Positions 44,246 to 52,470 of a stretch of 63,036 nt of DNA are shown here, piece by piece (positions within the stretch are counted from its first letter, which is position 1; each line of letters opens with the position of its first letter). Position numbers and translations under genes: made by a program. The notes beneath the pieces are model-generated. The model was not told the DNA's origin and did no database searches. It worked only from the letters and a program-made list of their open reading frames with translations. The stretch lies in the NCBI RefSeq assembly GCF_028416595.1, contig NZ_JAMQKC010000012.1, forward strand, positions 1 to 63,036, written 5' to 3'. Source of the stretch: Aquibacillus salsiterrae (lineage in GTDB: Bacteria; Bacillota; Bacilli; Bacillales; Amphibacillaceae).

Positions 44246-45619
44246 ATGTCGAAAAAAGTGTTAGATTATCTTCAAAACAACCATGAAAGGTTATTAAACA
44301 AGTTAACTGAATTTTTAGCCATTCCAAGTGTAAGTACCAGTAGTGTACATAAGCAAGATGTTGTAGATGCAGCGACCTTCGTGGCCGATTATTTAAAAGA
44401 GATCGGCTTTGATCAAGTCGAAATCAAAAAAACAAAGGGGCATCCTCTCGTCTATGGGGAATGGTTAGGAGCAAAAAGCAACGTTCCAACTGCCCTATTT
44501 TATGGACATTATGATGTTCAACCAGCAGAACCGTTAGAATTGTGGGATAGTGAGCCATTTAAAGCGGAAGTTCGAGATGGCAGACTCTTTGCCCGAGGCT
44601 CAAGTGATGATAAGGGACAAGTGTTTATGCAATTAGCTGTGTTTGAAGCCTACATGAAAACAGAAGGGAAACTACCAGTAAACATAAAGGTTTGTATCGA
44701 AGGTGAAGAAGAAATTGGTAGTGAAAATTTATACGAAATCTTAGCAGATAAAAAAGAGCAGTTTTCAGCAGATTTTGCTGTCATATCAGATTCCGGTATG
44801 GTTGATAACGGGCAACCAACCATTTTATATGGCCTAAAAGGTTTTACTGGACTTGAAATTACCCTCCATGGACCGAATGCAGACCTTCATTCAGGAATGT
44901 ATGGTGGTGCTGTTCGAAATCCATTAATGGCAATGGCTCATCTACTTTCAACAATGAAGGATGTGGACGAGGTTGTCCAAGTGGCGGGATTTTATGATAA
45001 TGTCATACCGCTAGATGATGCGGAAAGACAGTTGATTAAAGATGTTCCTAGTGAAGATTTTATTCAGTCAACTGGTGTTCCTGAAACGGTCTCAGAAAAA
45101 GGATATACGGCAAAAGAGCACACCATGGCACGACCTACACTTGAAATTAATGGACTGTTCGGTGGGTACCAGGGGGAAGGAACAAAAACAATTATTCCTT
45201 CATCAGCTACAGCTAAGTTAACCTGTCGATTAGTACCAGGTCAAAATCCTGATGAAATCCAAGAATTGTTGATTAAACATTTAGAAAATCACATTCCTTC
45301 AGGTGTTAAGTTATCGGTTAAACGCGAACCATTATCTGCTAAAGCATACAAAGTAGATCCAAATCATCCTTTAATTGAAAAGGCTGCTAAAAGTTATGAG
45401 AAAGCGTTTGGCAAAGAAGTTGTCTACGTTCGGATGGGTGGTTCCATTCCAGTTGTTGAATGGATTGACGCAATCTATAAAATTCCAGTAGTCTTGTTAG
45501 GGTTTGGTACACCGGATGACAAGTTACACTCTCCGAATGAAAGTTTCCCATTAGAAAATTTCGATAAAGGGATGAAAACGCTAGTTTATTATTGGCAAGA
45601 AGTTGCAAGTTGCAAGTAA
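44246..45619 (+). CDS. M20-family dipeptidase
   Basis: 457 aa zinc peptidase of the carnosinase/DUG1-like M20 group. Metal ligands: His in YGHYDVQPAEP, Asp in ARGSSDDKGQ, Glu pair in EGEEEIGSENL, Asp in VISDSGMVD and His in DKLHSPNESFPLENF. The lid/dimerisation domain is at about 185-330 (GPNADLHSGMYGGAVRNPL). AGGGAAGTGAAGGT before the ATG. Cytosolic; probably releases amino acids from dipeptides. Confidence 0.93.
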   Translation: MSKKVLDYLQNNHERLLNKLTEFLAIPSVSTSSVHKQDVVDAATFVADYLKEIGFDQVEIKKTKGHPLVYGEWLGAKSNVPTALFYGHYDVQPAEPLELWDSEPFKAEVRDGRLFARGSSDDKGQVFMQLAVFEAYMKTEGKLPVNIKVCIEGEEEIGSENLYEILADKKEQFSADFAVISDSGMVDNGQPTILYGLKGFTGLEITLHGPNADLHSGMYGGAVRNPLMAMAHLLSTMKDVDEVVQVAGFYDNVIPLDDAERQLIKDVPSEDFIQSTGVPETVSEKGYTAKEHTMARPTLEINGLFGGYQGEGTKTIIPSSATAKLTCRLVPGQNPDEIQELLIKHLENHIPSGVKLSVKREPLSAKAYKVDPNHPLIEKAAKSYEKAFGKEVVYVRMGGSIPVVEWIDAIYKIPVVLLGFGTPDDKLHSPNESFPLENFDKGMKTLVYYWQEVASCK

Positions 45620-45695
45620 TAATTAAAACATATGGTATTTCTTTTGAGTATGCTCCTGTGCTTCTGCGGGATACTATAATCAGGAGGGATGCCAA

Positions 45696-45851
45696 ATGGC
45701 AGATATCCAAGATTTTAATAAATTTATTAAAGCACAAAAGAACCACAAAAGTATGTATCCAGGCGATGAAGAGCATGGGGAAAAACAAATTAACTATAAG
45801 GATAACACACGTAACAATAGCAATAGTCCTGGTCCAATTGGGCGCAAATAA
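45696..45851 (+). CDS. 51-aa hydrophilic protein
   Basis: MADIQDFNKFIKAQKNHKSM, then YPGDEEHGEKQINYKDNT and RNNSNSPGPIGRK. No hydrophobic core, so probably disordered. AGGAGGGATGCCAA is an excellent site and a strong terminator follows. The composition resembles small spore proteins, but I cannot match a family. Confidence 0.65.
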   Translation: MADIQDFNKFIKAQKNHKSMYPGDEEHGEKQINYKDNTRNNSNSPGPIGRK

Positions 45852-45864
45852 CCCTAATAGCTAG

Positions 45865-45903
45865 CTGCTGCTTGGAAAAATTCCCAAGCAGCAGTATTTT
45901 TTT
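45865..45903 (+). terminator. Terminator after the 51-aa gene
   Basis: CTGCTGCTTGG pairs with CCAAGCAGCAG, followed by TATTTTTTT. Confidence 0.88.
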
Positions 45904-46083
45904 CAAAAATCTCGCAAGAAAAAGTAGAAAAATTATTATCCCCAAAGGATGATATAGTTGACAATAATACCTTTTAGGGCATAAGATATTTTTGTTATCT
46001 TTCTTCAAACGAACGATAATACTAAGTTGAATGAAGCATAATAAGCGAATATTTATAAGTTATTGGTCGTTAGGAGGAATCTT

Positions 46084-46434
46084 ATGTCTGCAATAGTTAT
46101 TCTGTTTGTCTTAAGTATTGTTTTTTATCTGATGTATTTACGATATTTCCCAATCAAAGGGGTTCCTTGTATCGATTTAGGTAAGACGGAATTGCTTCAA
46201 CCGCACGTGAAAGTTGATATTCGTGATTATAACGTTTCTGCTAAACAAAAGGTCAATGGATCGATTGAAATGCCAATTGCTTATATAAAAAGGTATCATC
46301 ATGAAATTCCCAGTAAAGAGATTCATCTAATTGCTGCAGATAAAATGGAAAAAAACTTAGGTATACGCTACTTGCAGAATAAAGGATATCGTGTTGTTGG
46401 GTACTCTTTAACTAACTGTAAATGCAAAGGATAA
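46084..46434 (+). CDS. Membrane-anchored degenerate rhodanese domain
   Basis: 116 aa. An N-terminal helix SAIVILFVLSIVFYLMYL anchors a domain with the rhodanese layout: VKVDIRDYNVSAKQKVNGSI, MPIAYIKRYHHEIPSKEIHL and NKGYRVVGYSLTN. At the position of the catalytic-loop Cys there is IAADKMEKN, so sulfur transfer through that residue is not expected. A CKCKG tail gives two Cys at the end. TAGGAGGAATCTT selects this ATG. Confidence 0.75.
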   Translation: MSAIVILFVLSIVFYLMYLRYFPIKGVPCIDLGKTELLQPHVKVDIRDYNVSAKQKVNGSIEMPIAYIKRYHHEIPSKEIHLIAADKMEKNLGIRYLQNKGYRVVGYSLTNCKCKG

Positions 46435-46455
46435 CCTGTTAACATACTTATTTAG

Positions 46456-46489
46456 CTATTAAGGGGAAACAACCTTTAATAGTTTTTTT
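46456..46489 (+). terminator. Terminator after the rhodanese-like gene
   Basis: CTATTAAGG pairs with CCTTTAATAG (one bulge), then seven T. Confidence 0.75.
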
Positions 46490-46557
46490 ATTTTTCATCA
46501 TTTTATCCTTCCTATCATACGTTATATAAAGTGGAACTAAGATAGGAGGAAACGCAA

Positions 46558-47967
46558 TTGACGACAAATGCTCGTGAACTAGAATATGCGATTTCTGAAA
46601 TTACAGAAATCGCCGAAGGATTTGGCCTTGACTTTTATCCGATGCGATACGAAATTTGTCCTCCAGAGATTATCTACACATTCGGTGCATACGGTATGCC
46701 TACACGCTTTTCACACTGGAGTTTTGGTAAACAATTTCATAAGATGAAGCTCCAATATGACCTTGGGTTAAGTAAAATATACGAACTAGTGATTAACTCT
46801 AACCCATGCTATGCATTTTTGTTAAATTCTAATAGTTTAATACAGAATAAATTAATCGTAGCACATGTTCTTGCACATTGTGACTTTTTTAAAAACAATG
46901 TTCGCTTTCAAAATACTAACAGGGATATGGTTGAGAGTATGGCTGCTACAGCAGACCGAATTGCAGCATACGAAAAACAATTCGGAATTCAAGAGGTAGA
47001 GTCATTTCTCGATGCCGTTCTTGCTATACAGGAACACATTGATCCTTCTTTATTAAAGCCGAAGCTAGATTGGGACCTAGAAGACGATGATGATTATGAC
47101 ACACCGCCTCAAAGAACTACACCATATGACGATCTTTGGAAATTAGACCAACCATCGAAAGCGCCAAAACCAAGAAAAAAAAGAAAGCCATTCCCACCAA
47201 AACCAGAAAAAGATTTGTTGCTTTTCATCGAACAATATAGTCGTCACTTAGAAGAATGGCAACGGGATATTTTAACGATGATGCGTAAAGAAATGCTATA
47301 TTTCTGGCCACAGTTAGAAACAAAAATAATGAATGAAGGCTGGGCGTCTTATTGGCATCAACGTATTTTAAGAGAAATGGATTTAACGTCTGATGAAGCA
47401 ATTGAATTTGCCTCGTTAAACGCAGGTGTAGTCCAGCCATCTAAGACACAAATTAACCCTTATTATTTAGGGATAAAAATGTTTGAAGACATTGAGGAAC
47501 GATATAATAATCCAACCGAAGAAATGCAAAGATTAGGAATGAAACCAGGCTCTGGTCGGGAGAAAATCTTTGAAGTAAGGGAAATTGAGTCAGATATTTC
47601 CTTCCTACGTAATTACTTAACAAAGGATTTTGTGGACCGTGAGGATCTGTATCTCTTTGAAAAGCAAGGAAACGAATACAAGGTCACTGACAAAAACTGG
47701 GAAAATGTTCGTGACCAATTGATTACGATGCGGTTAAATGGAGGTTTCCCATACATTACTGTCCAAAATGGTGATTTCTACCATAATGGGGAATTATATT
47801 TGAAACACCATTTTGAGGGAGTGGGGCTTGACTTAACTTATCTTGAGAAAACGTTGCCTTACATCCACCAGCTATGGGGGAGAACGGTTCACATGGAAAC
47901 CGTTGTGGAAGAAAAGGAAGTTTTATTCACATATGAAGGAAACAAAGTTTTGAAGAAGTATTTGTAA
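46558..47967 (+). CDS. spoVR: SpoVR-family protein
   Basis: 469 aa cytosolic protein needed for normal spore cortex, functionally tied to PrkA and YhbH. Family markers: [36 protein letters not shown] split over residues 20-55, [26 protein letters not shown] and [19 protein letters not shown] basic Pro-rich insert is at about 195-220. TTG start with TAGGAGGAAACGCAA. The other two members of the functional set are about 20-28 kb away. Confidence 0.94.
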   Translation: MTTNARELEYAISEITEIAEGFGLDFYPMRYEICPPEIIYTFGAYGMPTRFSHWSFGKQFHKMKLQYDLGLSKIYELVINSNPCYAFLLNSNSLIQNKLIVAHVLAHCDFFKNNVRFQNTNRDMVESMAATADRIAAYEKQFGIQEVESFLDAVLAIQEHIDPSLLKPKLDWDLEDDDDYDTPPQRTTPYDDLWKLDQPSKAPKPRKKRKPFPPKPEKDLLLFIEQYSRHLEEWQRDILTMMRKEMLYFWPQLETKIMNEGWASYWHQRILREMDLTSDEAIEFASLNAGVVQPSKTQINPYYLGIKMFEDIEERYNNPTEEMQRLGMKPGSGREKIFEVREIESDISFLRNYLTKDFVDREDLYLFEKQGNEYKVTDKNWENVRDQLITMRLNGGFPYITVQNGDFYHNGELYLKHHFEGVGLDLTYLEKTLPYIHQLWGRTVHMETVVEEKEVLFTYEGNKVLKKYL

Positions 47968-47970
47968 GTG

Positions 47971-48007
47971 AAAAGGTGTTCTATGGATTTATCATAGAAC
48001 ACCTTTT
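47971..48007 (+). terminator. spoVR terminator
   Basis: AAAAGGTGTTCTATG pairs with CATAGAACACCTTTT. Confidence 0.9.
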
Positions 48008-48043
48008 GCACTTTTCTTTGTCTAGCTCCGGGCGCTTTTCTTA
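48008..48043 (+). repeat. Reduced element between convergent genes
   Basis: GCACTTTTCTTTGTCTAGCT then CCGGGCGCTTTTCTTA. Its TTA is the complement of the four-helix protein stop. Confidence 0.7.
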
Positions 48044-48409
48044 TCCAGCTAATGCTTTACATTCGTTTGCAAAATTTAAGCATGTTTGTGCACAGTGTTG
48101 GGAATGGTAATCTGGAAACTGTGAGCAAGTTGTTCCACAAATTTCACATATATAAGCACACGTGTTTGCTAAAGCTAGCGATAGATTGGTTCCCCTCGCT
48201 AAGTATTTTGCCATTAATGTACAAATGTCTGAACAATCACGGAGAAGCTGAATCTGTTGTTCCCTAGCCTCGAATCCTTGACTATTAGTAACTAACATAG
48301 AAATCATTTGTTCACATGTTGCTTCACAATGCTGTACAGACATTAGTAAATGATGGTGCGTATCACCTTCATATGGAATTCCTTGATATGGGTTATAAGA
48401 GTGTGGCAT
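48041..48409 (-). CDS. Four-helix Cys-rich copper-binding protein (YhjQ-like)
   Basis: 122 aa with about nine Cys lying on helices in CxxxC-type spacing: HCEATCEQMI, RDCSDICTLM, NTCAYICEICGTTCSQF and HCAQTCLNFANEC. This is the pattern of DUF326/Csp-type bundles that store Cu(I) inside a four-helix barrel. The N-terminal segment MPHSYNPYQGIPYEGD with HHH may help binding. AGAGAGGAACAAT before the ATG. A CopD-type membrane protein lies about 740 bp to the right on the other strand. Confidence 0.85.
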   Translation of the reverse strand: MPHSYNPYQGIPYEGDTHHHLLMSVQHCEATCEQMISMLVTNSQGFEAREQQIQLLRDCSDICTLMAKYLARGTNLSLALANTCAYICEICGTTCSQFPDYHSQHCAQTCLNFANECKALAG

Positions 48410-48763
48410 ATTGTTCCTCTCTCCTTCGTTTGTTTTTTGTTACGTTTATAGCCTATGTGACTGTTGTTTAGGGGTGTTAGGCGAATGTCACTACTTCTGA
48501 TTTTTTCTAAATAATTTCCGTAAAGCCTGGACAATAAGTAAAGTTAAATTGAAGAAAATGTGCCTTCTTGTCATTGCTCTGTTTCATCTCGAATTAAAAA
48601 GTTTTATTCTTATAAAATTTTCAAATCATAACAAAACAATCCACATTTCCATAAAGATCTTCCTTCCGTTAACAGCTGCAACCACGGAAGGTTAAGACTG
48701 TTCTTGTTTTTTCACGATTCATGATACAATGGATGAGAAGTTAAGAATGGGGTGGTGGGGAAT
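48410..48763. other. Divergent intergenic region with a stem-loop
   Basis: No gene. At 48660-48694 TCCTTCCG pairs with CGGAAGGT around a 15-nt loop, followed by a T-rich stretch. It could be a remnant terminator or a leader of the rightward unit. Confidence 0.35.
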
Positions 48764-48958
48764 TTGTGGACAGCAATCATATTAATTGTGTTAATATCTA
48801 TTATTGCGCTTGTACTGACACTTTTGGTTGCGGGGAAAAGTGATGAAGGCTATAACCAAGCTGCCAAACAGAATATTAGTCACTTGTCTTTGATTTATAT
48901 TGTCGCGATTCTAGGCTCGATTGTTGCGTTAGTTGTCTATATAGTATGGTTTTCCTAA
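48764..48958 (+). CDS. Small two-helix membrane protein
   Basis: 64 aa with two hydrophobic segments (IILIVLISIIALVLTLLVA and LIYIVAILGSIVALVVYIVW) joined by a polar loop AGKSDEGYNQAAKQNISHLS. GGGGTGGTGGGG favours the TTG at this position; a GTG four codons upstream lies inside the binding site. It resembles the short membrane proteins that automated annotation calls BshB3-like, but that match is from memory and weak. Confidence 0.6.
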   Translation: MWTAIILIVLISIIALVLTLLVAGKSDEGYNQAAKQNISHLSLIYIVAILGSIVALVVYIVWFS

Positions 48959-49146
48959 AATCTGCGGATAAATAAAAGCTCCAAGTAGAAAAAATACTCC
49001 TGTTAAAGAACTCTTTTAGTTTCGCTTGTTTTCTACCTTATAAGTGGATATAATCTAATTGGTATTTGACCAAGTACGGGTAACGTTTCCAAAAGATAAC
49101 AATCTCTTAGCTTTTTTTAGCTTCAGAGGGGGAAATAGAGACAGTA

Positions 49147-50274
49147 ATGATTAATCAATTCGTTGTAGCAACTGAAATAATTTTGTACATATGTTTTGCT
49201 TTGCTTATGGGATCATTAGTACTCCAAGCCATACCTAAGACAAGTAAACCATTCATTTACTTTCCAAACAATACTCGAATAGCGGTCGTTATATTGATTC
49301 CTGTTTTATCTTTTTTTCCATTACTTGAAATCGGGACAATTCTTGGCGGTGATGTAGGATTATTCGTTGCTTTAAAAAGCGTTATCCTAACCTTTGAGAT
49401 TGGGAAAGCTTGGATGTTTACAACACTAACATCTCTTGTATTACTCTTATATCTACTTTTTAATGATTTGGAGAAAAAACCATCTGCCGTTTGGAATGCA
49501 TTCATCCTTACGTCGTTTCTAATTTTTTCGGCTGGATATGCAGGTCATGCATCGTCTATTACGAAATGGGTAGGATTCTTATCACACTCCTTCCACTTCT
49601 TAGCAGTAGTCGTTTGGGCAGGTGTTGTTCTAATCGTTGCATGGTTTTCAAAGGATGCAACAAATTGGTCTAAATTTCTCAAAATTTTCTCGCCACTAGC
49701 ACTGATATGTATGTTCATTCTAATCATTGCCGGTCTAATTACTATGGCAATTGATATCAATTCCTATGATGACCCAAACGCTTCCATAGTAGATGAGTAT
49801 AAAAATGGTTTAGTGGTTAATTATGGGCTAACGCTCCTGTTAAAACATATTATCTTTATCCCATTGCTCGTGTTTGCTTTTATCAATTCCATTGTTCTTA
49901 GAAACCGTTTAAACGAAAATGCTTCCTATCTACCAATCAAATGGATAAGGGCAGAAAGTATTTTCATATTACTAGTCTTAATTGTCACCGCATTCTTAGA
50001 GCTAGACTATCCGCCGCATCAGGTTGATCTATTAGTTAAATCAACTGGATATTCCCCATTATTACAAGCAATAAACAGTGGCCAACCACCATTGCCTATT
50101 AAGGTCGATTTGGTCTTTGAAATCAAACAATATTTACTTTTACTTTGCTCTTTGATTGCAGCCTGGTTGATGGTTTATTCGGCTCGGAAAAAAGAATCGC
50201 CGCTCGTTTCGATTGTCTTTGGGGTAGTGTTCATTGTAACTAGTTTTATTGCTATTGTTTCTGCTGTTCAATAG
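49147..50274 (+). CDS. CopD-family membrane protein
   Basis: 375 aa with about nine membrane spans. The CopD-type core lies in the middle: AGYAGHASSITKWVGFLSHSFHFLAVVVWAGVVLI, seen as GHASS with HSFHFLAVVVW (paired His in helices, about 130-160), then ILIIAGLITM and LLLKHIIFIPLLVFAFIN. Such proteins are associated with copper uptake or resistance. AGAGGGGGAAATAGAGACAG precedes the ATG. Given the Cys-rich bundle protein next door, a copper-handling neighbourhood is plausible. Confidence 0.85.
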   Translation: MINQFVVATEIILYICFALLMGSLVLQAIPKTSKPFIYFPNNTRIAVVILIPVLSFFPLLEIGTILGGDVGLFVALKSVILTFEIGKAWMFTTLTSLVLLLYLLFNDLEKKPSAVWNAFILTSFLIFSAGYAGHASSITKWVGFLSHSFHFLAVVVWAGVVLIVAWFSKDATNWSKFLKIFSPLALICMFILIIAGLITMAIDINSYDDPNASIVDEYKNGLVVNYGLTLLLKHIIFIPLLVFAFINSIVLRNRLNENASYLPIKWIRAESIFILLVLIVTAFLELDYPPHQVDLLVKSTGYSPLLQAINSGQPPLPIKVDLVFEIKQYLLLLCSLIAAWLMVYSARKKESPLVSIVFGVVFIVTSFIAIVSAVQ

Positions 50275-50369
50275 GAAAGCCAATCTAAACTTTTTTAAAA
50301 TTATGGTCTTTTTCGTGTAGTAGCTGACATATGAATAGTACATGTCCACAAAATTAAGGATGGGTACTT

Positions 50370-50975
50370 GTGTTTATAACAAAAAAAATCGCATCAATTA
50401 TTATAGGGAGTATCTTTTTATCGATTGGGGTAAACATATTTCTAGTCCCGTACCACCTGCTTGATGGGGGCGTTATTGGACTTGGATTGATTGCTAACTA
50501 TTTAACAGGCGTTCAAGCTGGTTTGTTCATTATTTTCATTAGTATACCTATCTTTACGATTGCATGGGTGTACAAGCGTGCGTATTTTTATAACAGTATG
50601 CATGGAATGTTGTTTTCTTCATTTTCAATTGATTTTTTGTCATCTACCCCATTTCCTTATCTCACAGATGAATGGCTACCTCCAATTGCTAGCTCGATAA
50701 TTGGCGGAATTTTGATTGGTATCGGAATCGGAATCATGCTTAGATATCAAACGAGTACAGGTGGGACTGATTTATTAGCACAATTACTGGCAACTAAAAT
50801 CAATGTCAATGTAGGGGTTTTAATTTTTGTGGTAGATGCTTTTGTCATTAGTCTTGGTGGATTACTAATCTCTTTTGATGCATTTCTATTGTCGATTGTT
50901 ACTATCCTGTTTGTTGGTATCTTTACAAGCTTATGCACGTGGAAAGCTACATACGTTGATAAGAATGAACTATAA
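50370..50975 (+). CDS. YitT-family membrane protein, short form
   Basis: 201 aa with five or six membrane helices: IASIIIGSIFLSIGVNIFLV, GGVIGLGLIANYLTG, IASSIIGGILIGIGIGIMLR and QTSTGGTDLLAQLLATK, the family signature. The cytoplasmic DUF2179 domain that usually follows is absent. GTG start with AAGGATGGGTACTT. Function unknown. It converges on a YczE-type gene of the same broad fold class. Confidence 0.88.
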   Translation: MFITKKIASIIIGSIFLSIGVNIFLVPYHLLDGGVIGLGLIANYLTGVQAGLFIIFISIPIFTIAWVYKRAYFYNSMHGMLFSSFSIDFLSSTPFPYLTDEWLPPIASSIIGGILIGIGIGIMLRYQTSTGGTDLLAQLLATKINVNVGVLIFVVDAFVISLGGLLISFDAFLLSIVTILFVGIFTSLCTWKATYVDKNEL

Positions 50976-50976
50976 C

Positions 50977-51004
50977 AAAAAGCAGGCGCTAATGCCTGCT
51001 TTTT
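50977..51004. terminator. Bidirectional terminator
   Basis: AAAAGCAGGC, GCTAAT, GCCTGCTTTT. The two convergent stops flank it; the leftward gene ends within its T-tract. Confidence 0.9.
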
Positions 51005-51644
51005 ATTTAACGATTCTTTGAACAAGAGGATGTAAAAAATGAAGAAGAGGACCGATGGCAAACGTCACAATAATTGTACCTACACCTATCGGACCTTTGA
51101 AAACGATGGCTAAAGTAAGTGCGAGTAATTCACCAACCGTTTTTGCTGCACCCATGCGAAGTCCAAACCGTTTATGAATAGCAATCATTAAATTATCAAT
51201 CGGGACAGGTGCAAAATTTGCCTGCAAATAAATAGCAATTCCAAGTGTTAAACAAAAAACGCCAACACCAAAAATGAGGTAACGCCATATGAAAAATTCA
51301 ATGGAAAATGAAGTGAGGAGTAATAACCAGGAATCAACTCCTAATCCAACAATAACAATCGATAAAATCGCAAAGAAATCAGGCTTTGCTTTTAGTAAGA
51401 TCGCATTGATTAGAATGAGAATGAAGCCAACAAGAATAACCCAAGTTCCTACCGTAAATAAATGCTTTGAAAGGCCAACATTTAAAGCATCCCACGCCCC
51501 CGTGCCAATGCCCGCTTTAATGGTGCAGGTAATCCCGAATGAAAGAACAACAAGACCAAGTATGTAACTGAAGATTCTTTTTGTTAAGCTAATGTGAATC
51601 CCACCTTTATGACCTTTTGATTTGTAAAAATCGTAATTCCCCAT
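51003..51644 (-). CDS. YczE/YyaS/YitT-type membrane protein
   Basis: 213 aa with five helices. Landmarks: YILGLVVLSFGITCTIKAGIGTGAWDALNVGLS (GxGxWD motif), ANFAPVPIDNLMIAIHKRFG and GPIGVGTIIVTFAIGPLLHF. In Bacillus YczE is linked to the surfactin locus, but the family is broad. The ATG at 51644 has only a weak AGAGAT upstream, so the exact start is uncertain. Confidence 0.85.
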   Translation of the reverse strand: MGNYDFYKSKGHKGGIHISLTKRIFSYILGLVVLSFGITCTIKAGIGTGAWDALNVGLSKHLFTVGTWVILVGFILILINAILLKAKPDFFAILSIVIVGLGVDSWLLLLTSFSIEFFIWRYLIFGVGVFCLTLGIAIYLQANFAPVPIDNLMIAIHKRFGLRMGAAKTVGELLALTLAIVFKGPIGVGTIIVTFAIGPLLHFLHPLVQRIVK

Positions 51645-51726
51645 TTATTATCTCTTCAAAGTTTTAGGAATATGTAAATGAATTTAGCCTAATTGTGTAT
51701 ATTATTAACCTTTTTAGGCTATTATA

Positions 51727-51753
51727 AGATTGCAAGTAACATTGCAATCTTTA
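51727..51753 (+). promoter_or_regulatory. Stem-loop in the cold-shock gene leader
   Basis: AAGATTGCAA pairs with TTGCAATCTT around a 7-nt loop, about 15 nt upstream of the ribosome binding site. Cold-shock mRNAs often carry structured 5' leaders that tune translation with temperature. Confidence 0.5.
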
Positions 51754-51785
51754 TATAGTTGTTACAGCTAGGAGGAAACAATTTA

Positions 51786-51986
51786 ATGGAACAAGGAAAA
51801 GTAAAATGGTTTAACAGTGAAAAAGGTTTTGGTTTCATCGAACGTGAAGGTGGAGAAGATGTATTCGTACATTTCTCAGCTATTGAAGGAGAAGGCTTCA
51901 AAACTTTAGATGAAGGCCAAGAAGTAACTTTTGATATTGAAGAAGGTCAACGTGGGCCTCAAGCAGCTAATGTACGTAAAGCATAA
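51786..51986 (+). CDS. Cold-shock protein (CspB/CspC type)
   Basis: 66 aa OB-fold RNA/ssDNA chaperone: [20 protein letters not shown] with RNP1 [10 protein letters not shown]2 VFVHF, and [11 protein letters not shown] at the end. TAGGAGGAAACAATTTA selects MEQGK; a 27-nt upward extension is unlikely. MEQG and the IERE turn are closest to CspC of B. subtilis, but paralogue assignment is loose. Confidence 0.95.
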   Translation: MEQGKVKWFNSEKGFGFIEREGGEDVFVHFSAIEGEGFKTLDEGQEVTFDIEEGQRGPQAANVRKA

Positions 51987-52040
51987 CAACATGCTTTACA
52001 CAAATGATAACATTTGTTCTCTTCAATGATAGAGTTCTAA

Positions 52041-52078
52041 AGACAGAGGGTGGAAAAGCCCTCTGTCTTTATTTTTTG
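52041..52078 (+). terminator. Cold-shock gene terminator
   Basis: AAAGACAGAGGG pairs with CCCTCTGTCTTT, followed by a T-run. Confidence 0.9.
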
Positions 52079-52154
52079 ATAAGAAAGTATAAAAAATGCA
52101 AGAGCTGTCTAAGCTTGCCTTAGGCTGGGCAAGGAGCGATTTTCGCTTTTCTTA
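52079..52154 (+). repeat. Mid-size copy of the dispersed element
   Basis: GATAAGAAAGTATAAAAAAT, AAGAGCTGTCTAAGCTTGCC, GGGCAAGGAGCGATTTTCGC, TTTTCTTA. Confidence 0.7.
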
Positions 52155-52252
52155 TTGGACAATTTTTGCCGATGTCTTGTTGACCCTTTTCAAGAGATGG
52201 ACATAAATTGGAATATACTTGTTAAGTAGTACAGGCTAATAGTATCTTTTTT

Positions 52253-52325
52253 AAAGATAAGAAACTTTAAAAAATCCAAGTATAGATAACATTCAGCGGT
52301 AGCCACGTCAAGCTTCAGCGCTTTT
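52253..52325 (+). repeat. Left part of a dispersed element
   Basis: AAGATAAGAAACTTTAAAAA, GATAACATTCAGCGGTAGCC, ACGTCAAGCTTCAGCGC. The right end has only CTTTT, so this copy is truncated. Confidence 0.65.
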
Positions 52326-52470
52326 GTTCGTAGGTTATGTGTAGTAAGACGGTTGATTAGGAGGATTTCCTGAAGTTTAGAATCTTTTAAACTTTATTAT
52401 TCCTTGATATACTAAATTAAATATGTCGAAAATTTTGATTATTGAAAGAAGAAAGGTGAAGGCTATCAAA

